64,000 nucleotides of DNA. Source: Lytechinus variegatus (lineage: Eukaryota > Echinodermata > Echinoidea > Temnopleuroida > Toxopneustidae). Positions 22,692 to 34,595 of this stretch are shown here, one piece after another. Position numbers and translations under genes: made by a program. The DNA is taken from the NCBI RefSeq assembly GCF_018143015.1, contig NC_054755.1:6937124-7001123 (forward strand), written 5' to 3'. Below the pieces are notes generated by a model. It worked only from the letters and a program-made list of their open reading frames with translations, did not search any database and was not told the DNA's origin. Position 1 is the stretch's first letter. Every line of letters begins with the position of its first letter.

Positions 22692-24391
22692 CAAGGTGAC
22701 CAGACGTCCCGTATTTCCCGGGATTGTCCCGTATTTTGCTCCTGTGTCCCGGCGTCCCGACAAACCCTTCCCGGGACGCCTATTTGTCCCGTATTTCAGA
22801 ATATTGAACAAAATGTAGTTAATACATTTAAAAGTGACGAACTTTCATTAAATAACCAACAGCTGACGAAGCAGGGACAACAATTAAATCGATATTTACC
22901 ATGTTTACTGTAAACTTTTGCAAGTTCTGCGGTGATTTCTTGCTAACCCAATACATCATGTACATTGCAAACGAACTGGCCTGCTGCCTGTGTGTGGCAG
23001 GCTACTATAGCTAGGCATGTAGGATCGAAGCAAATTCTCAATGGTGAAAACAATCTCACATGATAAACAGTTTTTCCACCAAAATAATCACAAAATCGGC
23101 GGGAAATTCTTATAATTATGCTATGGATTCTCAGATTAATGATTTGGAGATGTAATCGGAGGAACAAGTTATTGACTTTTTATAGATCTAGTTGTTTCAG
23201 CTTTCGTTTTGAGTCTTGGTGTGCCGCGGTGTAGTTTTAAGTTTAACAATATAAAAAAACAATATAAAAAAATATATGTTTCAATTTGAAATTTTATTCA
23301 TTTCTAAAATTTTAAATTTTAAAAATACATTTAAAAAACACCAAATGAAATTATGAGTTTTATTACATGATTGGATTTTTTTTGTTTACTTGAAGTTTGA
23401 ACATTTTTTCCTTTTTCTTTCTTTTATATATAGCCTATCCTTTCTGCTTGCCCTTTTTTGTTCCATCTATCATTATTTCCAATACCATACTTTATCCGTA
23501 TTATTTATTTTGTAATTATCTGTGTTATTGTTTGAATATTTTTTGTGTCTTTATTAATTATGAATACATCGCACTTCGGCCTTAGCCGCGATGATGTCTT
23601 GATTTTTATTAATAAACCATTTATCTATCTATTTCCTATCTTTCCTAGACATTTTCTTTTCTCTCTCTATTCGTTTTTCTTTCTTTCCTTCTTTCTCTTA
23701 TTTTCCTTCTTTATCAAATATCCTTTTTTATTTCCTTCATTCTTTCTTTCCTTATAATTACCTTGGCTTCCTTCTCTCTTCGTCTCCTGTTTCTTTTCGT
23801 TCTTTCTCTCCTTCCATTATTTTCTCTCTTTTTTCGTTCTCGCCTCCCTTCATTCTTCCCTTCCACTCTTTCTTCCTATCTTTATTTTTTCCCTTCTTAT
23901 TCTTTTCCTTTATTCTTTCTTTTTATCTTTCCCTTCCTTCCAGGTTTCTTTTTTCTTTTAAAGAATGAAGAAAACATATTTATTTCCTTCATTATTTCTT
24001 TCCTCCTTCTTTTTCTTATCCTTTTCCCCCTTTAATTCTCTCCTTTATTGCGTCTTTCAGACATTTATTCATCTCCCCTTCCTTTCTTTTTTTTTCTTTC
24101 TTTCTTTCTGTCTTTCTATATTCATTTCAAAGAATGACGGAAACCTTTTTTTATCTCTTTTATTATTTCTTTCATCCTTCTTTTATTCTAACTTTCTGTT
24201 ATTTTTTTCTGTTTTTCTTTATTTTCTTTCCTTCTCAATCATCTCTTTTCTTTCTCTCCTTCATTCTTTCGTTCTCCTTCCCATCCAGTTCTTTATATTT
24301 TTTCACAAGTCTAACACTTTGTGTGGGCTTCTTTGTTGATCTTCGTTTGTCAATTGTCCCGTATTTCATTTTGTGAAATCTGGTCACCCTG
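22692..24391. mobile_element. Nonautonomous hAT element, 1.7 kb, perfect 8-bp target duplication
   Basis: Ends CAAGGTGACCAGACGTCCCG and (complement) CAGGGTGACCAGATTTCAC. TCGACAAC flanks both sides (22684-22691, 24392-24399). The interior has repeated TCCCGTATTT motifs, a LINE-like 3' tail near 23540-23630 (TTATTAATAAACCATTTATC), and a long pyrimidine tract. No transposase. Confidence 0.87.
23636..24305 (+). repeat. Polypyrimidine low-complexity tract, about 670 bp
   Basis: Almost pure T/C on the plus strand (TTTC, TTCC and CTTT units), giving long meaningless Phe/Ser/Leu reading frames. It may be an expanded tail of the LINE remnant just before it. Confidence 0.85.
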
Positions 24392-24672
24392 TCGACAACA
24401 TAAATCCTTATCAAAACAAAAGTAGCCACAGGCTGAATGGTGAAAAGGGGAAATTTTTCATGAAGAATCTGCTTATCACATTTTTATTTGCCGCCAAGGT
24501 AATCCTTTTGCAGCAAACGTAAACAAAGGAAATTGGTCTCAAAAACTGGAGACTGTCTCTGAAATTTGATACCCAAATTCTTTACAAAAGTCTCTGATAT
24601 TGGAGATGATCTCCCACATTGCCATATTTGGAGACAGTCTCCAATATATATTGGCCGTGCGCCTCTACTGAT

Positions 24673-27600
24673 TAGGCCATGAGAAGTAATGTATTAGATT
24701 TGCATCCAATAAATGTTCAAATGACATGAGACTTTTTTTCATTATTCATTATTTACATGACGTCATCCAGCCACTGTCGAGAGCCAGTTTATGAATGAAA
24801 ATATAGTAAGCATGCGCATTGCAATCCTTCCATAGTCCCACTGCACACAGTAGACCACCAAAACAAGTGTGCAATTCTCTATCACTTCGTACCAAAATCG
24901 ACCTAGAATTTCACTTTCCTATATTTTATATGAATTACGAAAGGTATTCTCGGAGGATCTATTTTCTCACCGATACTGCACAGGTAAGTGAATTTTGATT
25001 ACTTCTTGCTTTTCGGTCAAAATCTTATGAATTAGCGTTGATATGGCATCGTGTTCGTTGGAATTTGTAGAGTCTATCGCAATGTGTACAAAGTCAATTG
25101 ATTTCCGGGTTTCAGAGCGTCACGTGAATATGCATGAAATTGCCAAATCTTGATAATTTTCGATCGATACTGGAGCCATCTGATTGCGAACCAAGACCAT
25201 TTCCCGCGTAGACAATGTGACCGGATATTATTATTGCTATCGATACTTTCGTACGCAGTCCGAAGGAATTATTTTGGCGACACGTAGTCATGACGTGATC
25301 TGCGCGATTGGCCAATCAGTGATCTCCAATTCGCTGAGCCGAGACGGTCTATCCGTTGTACAAAGTCTATTGACAATTTGCCACTGTGCGAAGATCGAAG
25401 GTGCGCTGCAGTTACCATATCATATGCACGTAGTAAGTGCATAAATATAACCTTTTCCTGCCCTGCGATGATTTGGAACTCGTAAATTCGTGAAGTAATA
25501 CAATTTTTTTTGAAATAATGAATTTTTCATGCGGGCGGTTTGGAGCATGCGGGCGGTGGACACAAATCTAAAACTTTCATTCTCTTGGCCTGGTTAATTT
25601 ATTCAATAGAATAAATTAGGCCTAACCTTAACGTCGTCAGACATGGTAGAATAACAATTTCTAGATATTAATGCTTAATTCTAAGCTAGCCTAGGGCGAC
25701 CCAAATGCGCATGAACCGAGTCCCAGTTTTTTAACACGGTCTTATAGGGGTGTCGCCCGGGCCAAGAGTGGGAACAATTATGGTTAGTTCCCCCATGTCT
25801 GCACGGTCTCCAAACAAAGTCTATGCACCCGCGTATCTGTGCGATTCTAGTAAAAGAATATACGCAACGAGCACGAACTTTAGTCTTACACATGCAACAC
25901 ATACAGAGAGGTATTCATAAAAATTCAAAATAATGGAAAAATAATTAATTTAGGGCATTTCATGTGACGGCCTCTACATGTAAGTGCACCCTTTTTCATC
26001 AAAATCCCTGAATCGTGTGCAAAGTGAATGAGTGCGCAGACATGGTGGGGTAGAATCTACATGTACCTTTTTTTTCAATCTGAAAATGACTGCCCAAGCC
26101 AAGGTTTTTTCAAGAATATCTTACATTTTCTTTTATTTTTTATGAGAAACTTAGTACACTTACTCTTAATAATATGAGGAACACTAATAACCAAAAGATT
26201 TTGTGAAATAAGAAATTCATGTTGAATCTTAACTCAAATTGTTTGGGGCGCAGACTTGGGGCCCACCCACCCATGGTTTCAAATCATCCTGCATGCGAAG
26301 GATTCATATGCACCTGTAGACCAAAAGCTTCAGTCTCTGTATTTTGGTTGTTCCTCTGAACTACGTTGGCTCCACTCACCATACATAGACTGAAGAGCTT
26401 AGGGGCCCGTGGTTACAGACAACGTATAGTGAACTAGCGTTTTATAGATCGCGATTTAAAACTGTGTTTTTGAGCGAAATTTACAGTTTCATGGTTTCCA
26501 TTATCATTGAAATATAAATAACTTAAGTAATTGCATTATTTGCATACCTTGGACCGGAGTTATTGAAAAAAAATCCACTGGATGATTGAGAAATCTGTCA
26601 TCTAAGACATTTTCTCCTGACCCGATGGTTTTTCTTGCAATTTGCCATCTTGAATGACGTCATTATCGTTAATGTCTCAATATATCGCGATTATAACTAG
26701 TATCGTTTGTCTTCGTGTAGTGTATCGTATCGTATTATTGTATTCGTAAATTGCCTTGTAGGTGTGCTGGTGGAATGCTGGAATATCGATATCACATTCG
26801 TAAATTGTTGACGCCCTCTCCGTTCGTTTGTAAATATTTCATAGTTTGGCTGCCAATTTGATCGATTTCGCTGTGCTTTTCCCAACTAAACATGGGTGAA
26901 GTATAATTTTCATGCATTTTCATCTATATCTTTTAAAGTATTTTTATGTTTAATAGTTCTATATTTTTAATTTGTAGTTTATATATCCTTAGAGTGTAAC
27001 TTCGATGTGTAATATAGCCCAAAAGTTTGGACTCTGGATTGAAAAAAGTGCTGGTGTTATAACAAATGCGAGCCCACACGGACACTTTACCGTCGGTGAA
27101 TGGGGATTACAGTAAAATGTCAGAAATTGTTGAATAAATCCCCAGAAACGACGGTTATTCCTGTCTTATGCACCTGGTGCACGCGAATCTTTCACACCCT
27201 TTTTACTAAAATAACTATGACTTTACATCATAGCTAAGAATTCTAATTGTGCTATGACACTTACCGCACCATATGGATCGTTTGTTGACTTCTCTTTGCT
27301 GTTTTTTAAAATAAAATAAGAGCATTTTTCGTGATCTTCACGTAGATACATGTACCGTACCTCCTGCTCAGCATGGATATAAATTTTTGCCTAAAGAGGG
27401 CGCGCGATATTATTCACAAGCCGGTTTGTTTACGGTTTTTGCAACTTGTACTGCTAGCTGCATTCCAGGCGATCAGCATTATTTTCTTGCTCGTTCAATC
27501 CACTTTCATCATCATCTTGTCAAAAGATGGTGTACTTTACCAATAAGTATATAGGCCTACATGATGACGAGATGCAACCTGTTGATTTTTGGTACAATTT

Positions 27601-27920
27601 CCTATTATGCGCTGATGACTTGAATCGAGAATGTTCGATAGGAAAAATTGCTTTTCGATTGTTGTTTGCGTACTTTCCACCGCAGTATCAAGGATAAGCA
27701 AGGACAGATCGAACGGAGTATCCTGGTTGAGACTTGGAGGTAAGCGATAAAAACACTTTTATAAATAATTTTTAATTCCTTTTTAATTTAAAACAAACTT
27801 AAATCATTCAATAAAGATTACCATAGTGGAGAAATACTGAAAAGTTTGGCGTGTTTTATTCCCTCACATTCGTGTGATGAATGAAAACGTCAAAGTCCAC
27901 TATGAAATCACATGCGTTGT
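24673..27920. other. 3.2 kb with no recognised coding exon
   Basis: Mostly unique-looking AT-rich DNA with CG-containing patches (24830-25450). Splice-donor-like CAG/GTAAGTG at about 24982 and GGAG/GTAAGCG at about 27740 could belong to untranslated first exons, but no protein is supported. A GCATGCGCATTGC near 24810 resembles an NRF-1 site. A 64-bp repeat lies at 26317-26380. Confidence 0.4.
26317..26380 (+). repeat. 64-bp dispersed repeat, copy 1
   Basis: TAGACCAAAAGCTTCAGTCT followed by TTGGTTGTTC and CTACGTTGGCTCCACTCACC. It matches 29321-29385 in the same orientation, with several substitutions. Confidence 0.7.
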
Positions 27921-29300
27921 GCGAGGTTAGTATAGTGAGTGATTGTATTACCGACCGGCCTTGTATTACCGAACGCGCGCATCAGATGCGTCTGGATCTG
28001 GATGTAGTACAGTGCAGGACCGTTAGGTATAATGCACCGGGTTAGGAGAGGGCGCAAATGAGTTTAGTCGAAACGTAGGTGGCTTTCCTCGATCTTGGCT
28101 TTAAACACCTCTGGTGATGTACTGCTGACAATTTCGTTAGGGAGTTGATTCCAGGCCAACGTTGTATTCACAAAAAAAGAAAACTGCTCTGTGTTACAAT
28201 GTCTTATTGAGAAACACTTAGAATTATTTGTAACTTGTTTCTCTACCACATTAGTAGCATCAAAGTTTACAAATTTCTTAGCTTTGATATTACGTTTGGG
28301 TCTTGCTTTAATAAGAAATTTATCAACAGGAAGGGCAGGAACCAACCCCTCGACCACTTTGAAGTAGGATGTAAGTTTCAGGACTTGGCGTCTTGAGGCA
28401 AGAGTAGGCAGGTTGAGATTCTCTCTCATCTTGGTAATCGAGCCTGGTTCTCGAGAGCTGTAGTCGCCACAGATGAACCGTACTGCTCTACGCTGTGTTT
28501 TCTCCAGACATTGAATGTCCTTCTGAAGATAGGGATCCCAGACACATGCACCATATTCCAGGATAGATCTGACTAGTGCAATGTATGCTGTGCGTTTACA
28601 ATTCTCTGGGCAGAAACTTAGATTCCTTCTGAGTAAAGCAAGGACAGAGTTTGCCTTCCTCACAGCTTTGTTGATCTGGGGTGACCATTTCAGATTGTCG
28701 GCTAGTGTTTACTCCAAGATATGAATGTTGAGATACATGTTTGAGTATACTGTCATTTATGGTGTAGAAGTATGAGGTTTTGGCATTTATACTCATAACT
28801 TGGCACTTGTTAGCATTGAACCTCATTCCCCAGGTGGATGCCCAGCTTTCTAATGCAGTAAGGTCCTGCTGCAGCGTCATAAAATAATCAAATACGCTCA
28901 AACCTTTGCAACTTCCTTCCAAAGGGAACTTAAATAGAAAAATTATCAAAAACACAATTTCGAAGTCTTTATATACTCAAAACAATAAAAAATGGTCAAA
29001 ATAGCTCATCAGTGACTTTGTTGTTTTCCCAACTTTTCCCATAGAAAACACACGTTCGGTAATACAATACCTTTTCAAGTGACCAAAATATTTCACTTGC
29101 GAAGAGGGGTCCGATTCGATTGGAAGCTGATGTCGTAAAAAGGACAAACAATTTCGGCAAAATTTCTGCATATTTATATTTTGTAGGTATTTGTGTATTT
29201 ATGGTGAAAGTTTGGTGAATTTTATTGGAATAATGTGTTTGATATGATCAAATTCATGAAAAGTGTTCAGTAATACGATCCACTACCATACTAACCTCGC
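27921..29300. mobile_element. DNA-transposon-like element with GCGAGGTTAGTAT ends, carrying a LINE
   Basis: The left end GCGAGGTTAGTATAGTGAGT then TGTATTACCGA is mirrored at the right, where the complement reads GCGAGGTTAGTATGGTAGTG then CGTATTACTGA. A third CGGTAATACAA motif lies near 29055. A truncated LINE occupies 28064-28900. The target duplication is not clear. Confidence 0.5.
28064..28900 (-). mobile_element. CR1/Jockey-group LINE, reverse transcriptase C-terminal part
   Basis: The minus strand encodes LQQDLTALESWASTWGMRFN, KCQVM and SYLGV, then in the next frame LADNLKWSPQINKAVRKANS, ILEYGACVWDPY, LEKTQRRAVRFI and TTLAWNQLPNEIVSS before a stop. These are the thumb and C-terminal motifs of CR1/Jockey-like reverse transcriptases. 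One base has been gained near 28700, changing frame. The YxDD catalytic region, endonuclease and ORF1 are absent, so it is a 5'-truncated dead copy. Confidence 0.85.
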
Positions 29301-29320
29301 CTCGCATGTTGTGTGAGTGG

Positions 29321-29385
29321 TAGACCAAAAGCTTCGGTCTCTGTTTTGTTGGTTGTTCAGCTGAACTTCGTTGGCTTCACTCACC
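29321..29385 (+). repeat. 64-bp dispersed repeat, copy 2
   Basis: TAGACCAAAAGCTTCGGTCT then GGTTGTTCAGCTGAACTTCG and GGCTTCACTCACC, matching 26317-26380. It lies 20 bp beyond the end of the 27921-29300 element. Confidence 0.7.
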
Positions 29386-29837
29386 AGGAGAAATATTTTT
29401 TAAAAATGTTAAAAAACTCCTCGAAACAGACGGCTGCCAGCTGTCTATGTGAGTGGGGCCCACCATCATACTAGAAAACACAAATCTTATCGTATGGGAC
29501 CGTGCAATTTTTGAAAAGTTTTTCAACTCGTCGAGCCCCCGTGTATACATATACACGTGCAAGTATAAGGTTAGATCTACAGGTCTCCCTCAGATATTCA
29601 CAAATCGATATTCAGTCAAGAGGTTTCAAATGATAAAAACTTACCAGATCAGATTAATCACAGACAGCGGACAAAAATTAATTCCGTGCTGGGTCAGATA
29701 GTGTCAGATCGGTATAGCTAGAGCGCAGTAGAGCAAAAGAGGGCAGGCTTGTGAACTTCATTTTCGACACTACCTACACAAAGGGTACCAGCAGTACCAA
29801 TGAACTTAAAGTCAAGTCCACCCCCCCCTTTTTTTTA

Positions 29838-30016
29838 AACATGTGCACACCTAGTTACCATCAATGCATACAGCATTTCCATTTATTTGAAAGCAGGATA
29901 AAAGAGCATCGCAGATTAAATGCCTTGCTCATGGGCATAGGTGCCACGGCCGGGATCGAACCCCGGACTTTCCATGTATAGCCAGGCGCCTTAGACCACT
30001 CGGCCACGGCACCTCC
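29838..30016 (-). mobile_element. tRNA-derived SINE, copy 1
   Basis: The minus strand starts GGTGCCGTGGCCGAGTGG (A box), has GGGGTTCGATCCCGG (B box) and a complementary GGCACC, so the head still folds as a tRNA-like cloverleaf. The tail TGAGCAAGGCATTTAATCTG and GCTTTCAAATAAATGG matches the copy at 45052-45220. It is a SINE and not a tRNA gene, because the same head-plus-tail unit recurs and the anticodon stem is imperfect. Confidence 0.8.
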
Positions 30017-30017
30017 A

Positions 30018-31020
30018 CTTTTTTTGTATTGAGTAGTTTTTATTGACAACTTCAATAAATTCATATACAAAATGAAATATATATAACAAATAGAACTTTG
30101 AAACATACTATTTTCATGAATGTTACAAAAAACCCAATGTCAGACATCTTCCAAATATAAATAACATTGATGATAATTATATGCATCAACAAGAAACTTC
30201 TACAGAAAATTCCAACATATTGATTTTTTTTTCCAGTGTCAAATAAAAAACATAAGAGAAATTTTCCAAATACAAAAATAAATAAATAAATCCTCAATAA
30301 AACCTAAACGAATTGAAGCCATCAGCATATATATTTTTGACCCATCACCTCGGCCTCTTCACCCAAATAAATTCAAACACAAACTCAGCCCTTGTCATTA
30401 CCCCCCACCCTCCCTTGAACACCCCCATCCCCTATCCGGTGGAGAACTGGCTCTGGGCTCCAATACATGGTCTATATTTAAGTTTTCCCATTTAGAGAAA
30501 TGGATTGTAAGAGTCTCCCTCTTTGTTGCTAATTTCTTTTCTTCTCTTTGATCCCCCATAATACTATTTTTTATTTCAATCAATGAAGGAGGTTTTTTTA
30601 ATTCTCGGTTTTTGTAAATAAGATATTTAACTAATATCAAGACATGATTAATTAATTGATATTAACCTTTACTTTTCTCCTGCTTCCCGAAAAGCATTTC
30701 CTGCCAACTAAATTTATTTATTTCAAAATTTAAACTTCTTACATGCACATAGATCCCAAAGTGATTTTGAAAATAAACAAGTATAAAATAGATGTTCATA
30801 CGTTTCTTCTTCCTTTTCACAAAATGAGCATAAACTGGTCGAAATAAGACCAAAACGGAAAAGGTGGTGGTTAGTGTATAAAATATTATGCAAGAGTTTA
30901 TACTGGAACTCCTTTAATCGACTATTCAGTGTGCAATATCTTAGTCTTAAAAATATATTTTCTATTTCCTTATTGGTAATATCATAATTCGTTCTAATTC
31001 TGTCATAAATAGAAGGTTTG
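30018..31020 (-). mobile_element. L1/Tx1-like LINE, C-terminal fragment
   Basis: Near 30730-31015 the minus strand encodes RLKEFQYKLLHNILYTNHHL and LCSFCEKEEETYEHLFYTC, the zinc-binding (zf-RVT) region found after the reverse transcriptase of L1/Tx1-type LINEs, ending in a stop. About 0.7 kb of AT-rich DNA follows to an A-run at 30018. The 5' part is missing. Confidence 0.75.
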
Positions 31021-31339
31021 TTGATTTGAATCGATAGAGAAAAATTGACAGATTGCTCGTAGTATATTCTTTGTCTGGGTGCGCTGAGTGGGCGAGATTG
31101 GGTGTGAGGCAGTCCGCTGTACCCACCTGGTTGGGTCTGTTGCAGAGAGGAACTGAGGAGATGGAGGGGGGGGGCGGGTGTTGCTTGTGTTGGTGGTTTT
31201 GAGATGGAGTGTTCGTGTGTGAGGGGGGGGGGGTGCAGCGGATTGTCTCATTCTTGGCCTGGCCCATCAACCATCTTATGGTATAATTTTTTCTTGCGCC
31301 GATGAGACGTTTTTGCTTTTCTCCTTTCCCGGGAGCCCA

Positions 31340-31612
31340 ACAAGCTTTTAAGATTTTGAAACAATTCGTTCTCGAGGTTTTTGCTTCACAGGTTGATTCA
31401 TTTTAGATAAACTGTTGTTTATTCTATATGTACTCTGCCTTGCTTTTATTGTTATAATGACTTTTTTGTTTTTTTTTTCTAATAATTTCAATCACGTGTA
31501 TATATTTAATTCTCATTGATCTGTTTTATTTCCAAACCTTGGAGAGTTGTTTATATATTGTGTATTACATGTTATGCATTGATTTTAATAAATACATAAA
31601 TAAAAAAAAAGA
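31340..31612 (+). mobile_element. Possible retroposon 3' tail ending in poly(A)
   Basis: AT-rich sequence ending TTTTAATAAATACATAAATA then an A-run at about 31603-31611, with AATAAA just before it. No protein was recognised; it could be a LINE 3' UTR. Confidence 0.35.
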
Positions 31613-31833
31613 TTTGGGAAATTTTCTGATATACATTAAAATGAAACGGCTACCCGGCCTATGACAAATTTATCCTTAAAATAAAAGAAGATCCTGCAGC
31701 AGAGTCTCGAGAACACCTGTAATCTAGACTTTGCGTATATTTCTTACATTATCATGTAAAATTACAGGATATTGGTATTTGGTGTACATAGAACCTTTCA
31801 AATTTCCTTTAATAAAACACCCTTTTCCCCTAT

Positions 31834-32445
31834 TTAAAGGACAAGTCCACCCCAACAAAAACTTGAGTTGAATAAAAAGAGAAAAATTAAACAAGCATAA
31901 CACTGAAAATTTCATAAAAATCGGATGTAAACTAAGAAAGTTATGGCATTTTAAAGTTTCGCTTATTTTCAACAAAATAGTTACATGAACGAGCCAGTTA
32001 CATCCAAATGAGAAAGTTGATGACATCACTCACTCACTATTTCTTTTGTATTTTATTATATGAAATATGAAATATTTTGATTCTCTCGTCATTGTCATGT
32101 GAAATGAAGTTTCATTCCTTCCTGAACACATGGAATTCCATTATTTTAACATTTTGTGCTTCAGGCAAGGAGGTCCTAATCGTCAAATTCATAAAAATTG
32201 AAATATTGTATAATTCAAACAATAAAAATCAAGAGAAATAGTGAGTGAGTGACATCATCGACTCTCTCATTTGGATGTAACTGGCTCGTTCATAAAACTA
32301 TTTTGTTGAAAATAAGCGAAACTTTGAAACGTCATAACTTTCTTATTTTACATCCGATTTTGATGAAATTTTCAGCATTGTGCTTGTCTGATTTTTCTCT
32401 ATTGATTCAAATCAACATTTTTCTCAGGTGGACTTGACCTTTAAA
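31834..32445. mobile_element. MITE family B, full copy 1
   Basis: Left TTTAAAGGACAAGTCCACCC, right GGTGGACTTGACCTTTAAA. The inner arms ACGAGCCAGTTACATCCAAA and complement pair, with a centre containing CACATGGAATTCCATTATTT. TTAA at both ends suggests a TTAA target. Confidence 0.85.
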
Positions 32446-33242
32446 TAGACATTGCTAAATTGCAGAAAAAATCATGTTTTGTGAATTTACAGAATGATTC
32501 TATTATTGCTTTCTGCAAAATCAGGTTTTTTTTAACAGTGTATACGCCCGGTGTATACGTGGCCCCTAGCAGATAAATTGTCATCACATATATTATTATT
32601 ATCATGTATCAAAGCGACGAACGTCTATTGAAAGAAGTTTGTCTTATACATAACCGAAACTTGAAACTTTTAGAAGCCACAAGTGGCACTTACTGTCATT
32701 GCACGGATTATCCCTTTGCTCATCAGTTCAACCTCGAATCGGTGCAAATTAAAGGGGGTAATCAAGGCTGACAATATTTTATGATTTGAACAGATGAAAT
32801 GAAATAAAAAAAAAATTCATCAAAATCGGTTCAGGGATAATTTTTTTATAAACCTTTCCGGGGGGGGGGGGGCAGTCAAATATATTGCTTTACACACGCG
32901 TGACCAAGGAATTTCCAAACACCCCCTAAACAAGTTTTTCTCTGTGTGCAAAATAACCCCTAAACAAGTTTTTCACGGGCCTTATTTATTTACACATTTT
33001 GGCCTTTAAACAAGTTGCCGCCAAAATATGACCTCGTTGAAAAAGCTTCGGAAAAAACATACCCTAAACACGTTTGGCTAGTCTTTAAAAAAAAGTTTTG
33101 GGAAAGAACATACGTAAATAAGTTTGACCCCGCGATTAATTGTTATTTGACCGGTCTTTCAAAACCACATTTTTTCTGAAAATCGGTTTTTGATACCCTT
33201 AATGCCCACGTAAGCGCGGACCGCGTCCAAAACTGAAAAAAA

Positions 33243-34444
33243 CCCAGGACCAAAATCAAATTGAAACCAGTTGGATTTCCAACTGGTTTCAATTGGTTTT
33301 AACTGGAATTTAACAATTTCCAGTTGAAACAAATTGAAACCATCGCTAGAGGGTATTCATTTGTCACGCAATCTACTCTGGTCAACAAGGAAATTCGTGA
33401 TCACTCTCGCAAAAACTGTTCACTAGCTTACAAGTTCACGAGCTTTCGAGTGCCACTGCAACTCTTTATCAAGTGAGTTTTATTCATGAAAATTGCAGGA
33501 TGTGTATATCTCCCTTAAAACGACCAATGAAAACTCTATTGACTTGAACACTGGATTTTGATGTCCCATATGTGCGCGTAGCGCGAGTGTTGAAACTAGT
33601 TGGGAAATTGGAAATCCTAACTGGAACCAGTTGGGCAACTGGAAATCCTAACTGGAACCAGTTGGGTAAATGGATATGACTTCCAACTGGAAATGATTTC
33701 TAACTGGAACCAGTTGGGTAACTGGAAATCCTAACTGGAACCAGTTGGGTAACTGGAAATGACTTCCAACTGGATATGATTTCTAAAAATGGAACCAGTT
33801 GGGTAACTGGAAATCCTAAATGGAACCAATTGGTTAACTGGAGATGAATTCTAACTGGAAAGATGGGTAACTGAATTCTAATTGGAACCAGTTGGGTAAC
33901 TGGAAATAAAATTGGAACCAGTTGGGTAACTGGAAATCCTAACTGGATCCAGTTGGGTAACTGGAAATTATTTCCAATTGGTTTCCAATTGGAAATTTTC
34001 CAGTTACCCAACTGGATCCAATTGAAACCAGTTAATTTGCATATTTTTTGCCAGTGTGCACATATTGATGTTTTATGAGATTCATCATAATTTACAATGT
34101 ATCTATTTAATTTTTTTCAATTTGAAGTTTCACACTTTTTTCAGATATGTGTTTCCAATACTTAGCAGTGAAAACCATGTTCATAAATGTTATCGATTTT
34201 AATTAAAACAAATTCAAAGATAATTAGTACACCACTAACTGTTACCAAATTACATCGAATAAAAATACATATATTTGAAGAACTTCAATATGAATATATA
34301 CGTCTGAAAGTCTGTATTTTATTAATGCCCTTTACATTGGTATTAATAGACAAATAACATTGCTTCTGTGTTGGCATGAGCAATAGTTCAACTGGTTTCA
34401 CTTGGTTTTGCTCTAATTGGTTTCAACTGGATTTTGGTCCTGGG
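33243..34444. mobile_element. Nested element with CCCAGGACCAAAATC ends
   Basis: Starts CCCAGGACCAAAATCAAATT and ends GGATTTTGGTCCTGGG, an inverted repeat. It carries a minisatellite of AACTGG/CCAGTT units. The flanking target duplication is unclear. Confidence 0.65.
33590..34025. repeat. AACTGG/CCAGTT minisatellite
   Basis: About a dozen imperfect units of roughly 36 bp built on TGGAACCAGTTGGGTAACTG with spacers AAATCCTAAC or AAATGACTTCCAAC. Units are partly self-complementary (AACTGG with CCAGTT), so the array can fold in many registers. Confidence 0.85.
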
Positions 34445-34595
34445 CCACACCCCTTTAAACGCGTTTTTTTTGGTCACGCGTGTGTACATCGTTATATTTG
34501 ACCCCCCCCCCCCCGGAAGCCTTTATGTTTATTATGTCAGTGAACGGTTTTCCCAGTATTAAAGGCCCTATAGGAGAACCATGGAATTTTGAACA

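Larger units (their letters stand above)
22515..24672. mobile_element. Outer element with CAGTAGAGGC ends, split by a hAT
   Basis: The left end CAGTAGAGGCACACAGGCAA is mirrored by a right end whose complement begins CAGTAGAGGCGCACGGCCAA. Subterminal GGAGAC/GTCTCC palindromes (CAATATGGGAGAC, ATCTCCCATATTGG) recur at both ends. No clear target duplication was found. Without the nested hAT it is about 450 bp. Confidence 0.68.
32859..34516. mobile_element. Outer element with CCGGGG...ACACACGCGTGACC ends, 8-bp duplication
   Basis: The left end (CCGGGG run, GTCAAATATATTGC, ACACACGCGTGACC) is mirrored by GGTCACGCGTGTGTACATCG, ATATTTGACC and a C-run ending CCGG. Flanks AAACCTTT and AAGCCTTT match at 7 of 8 bases. 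Internal CCCTAAACAAGTTTTTC motifs relate it to family F. Another element is nested at 33243-34444. Confidence 0.72.

Noticed and set aside
23397-24376. Long Phe/Ser/Leu-rich reading frames
   Set aside because: They come from a nearly pure pyrimidine tract, which is open by composition; no domain or codon bias.
24982-27745. Untranslated first exons of another gene
   Set aside because: Only donor-like sites are visible; no coding sequence, promoter or matching acceptor could be tied to them.
29940-30016. Functional tRNA gene
   Set aside because: Boxes and acceptor pairing are good, but the anticodon stem is imperfect, and the same head-plus-tail occurs at 45052, so it is a SINE.
29861-30106. 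Peptide AVAEWSKAPGYTWKVRGS, seen again near 45091-45390
   Set aside because: It is the translation of a tRNA-like SINE head, not a protein gene.
33700-34011. 103-residue frame rich in PVTQLVPI
   Set aside because: It is a translated minisatellite.
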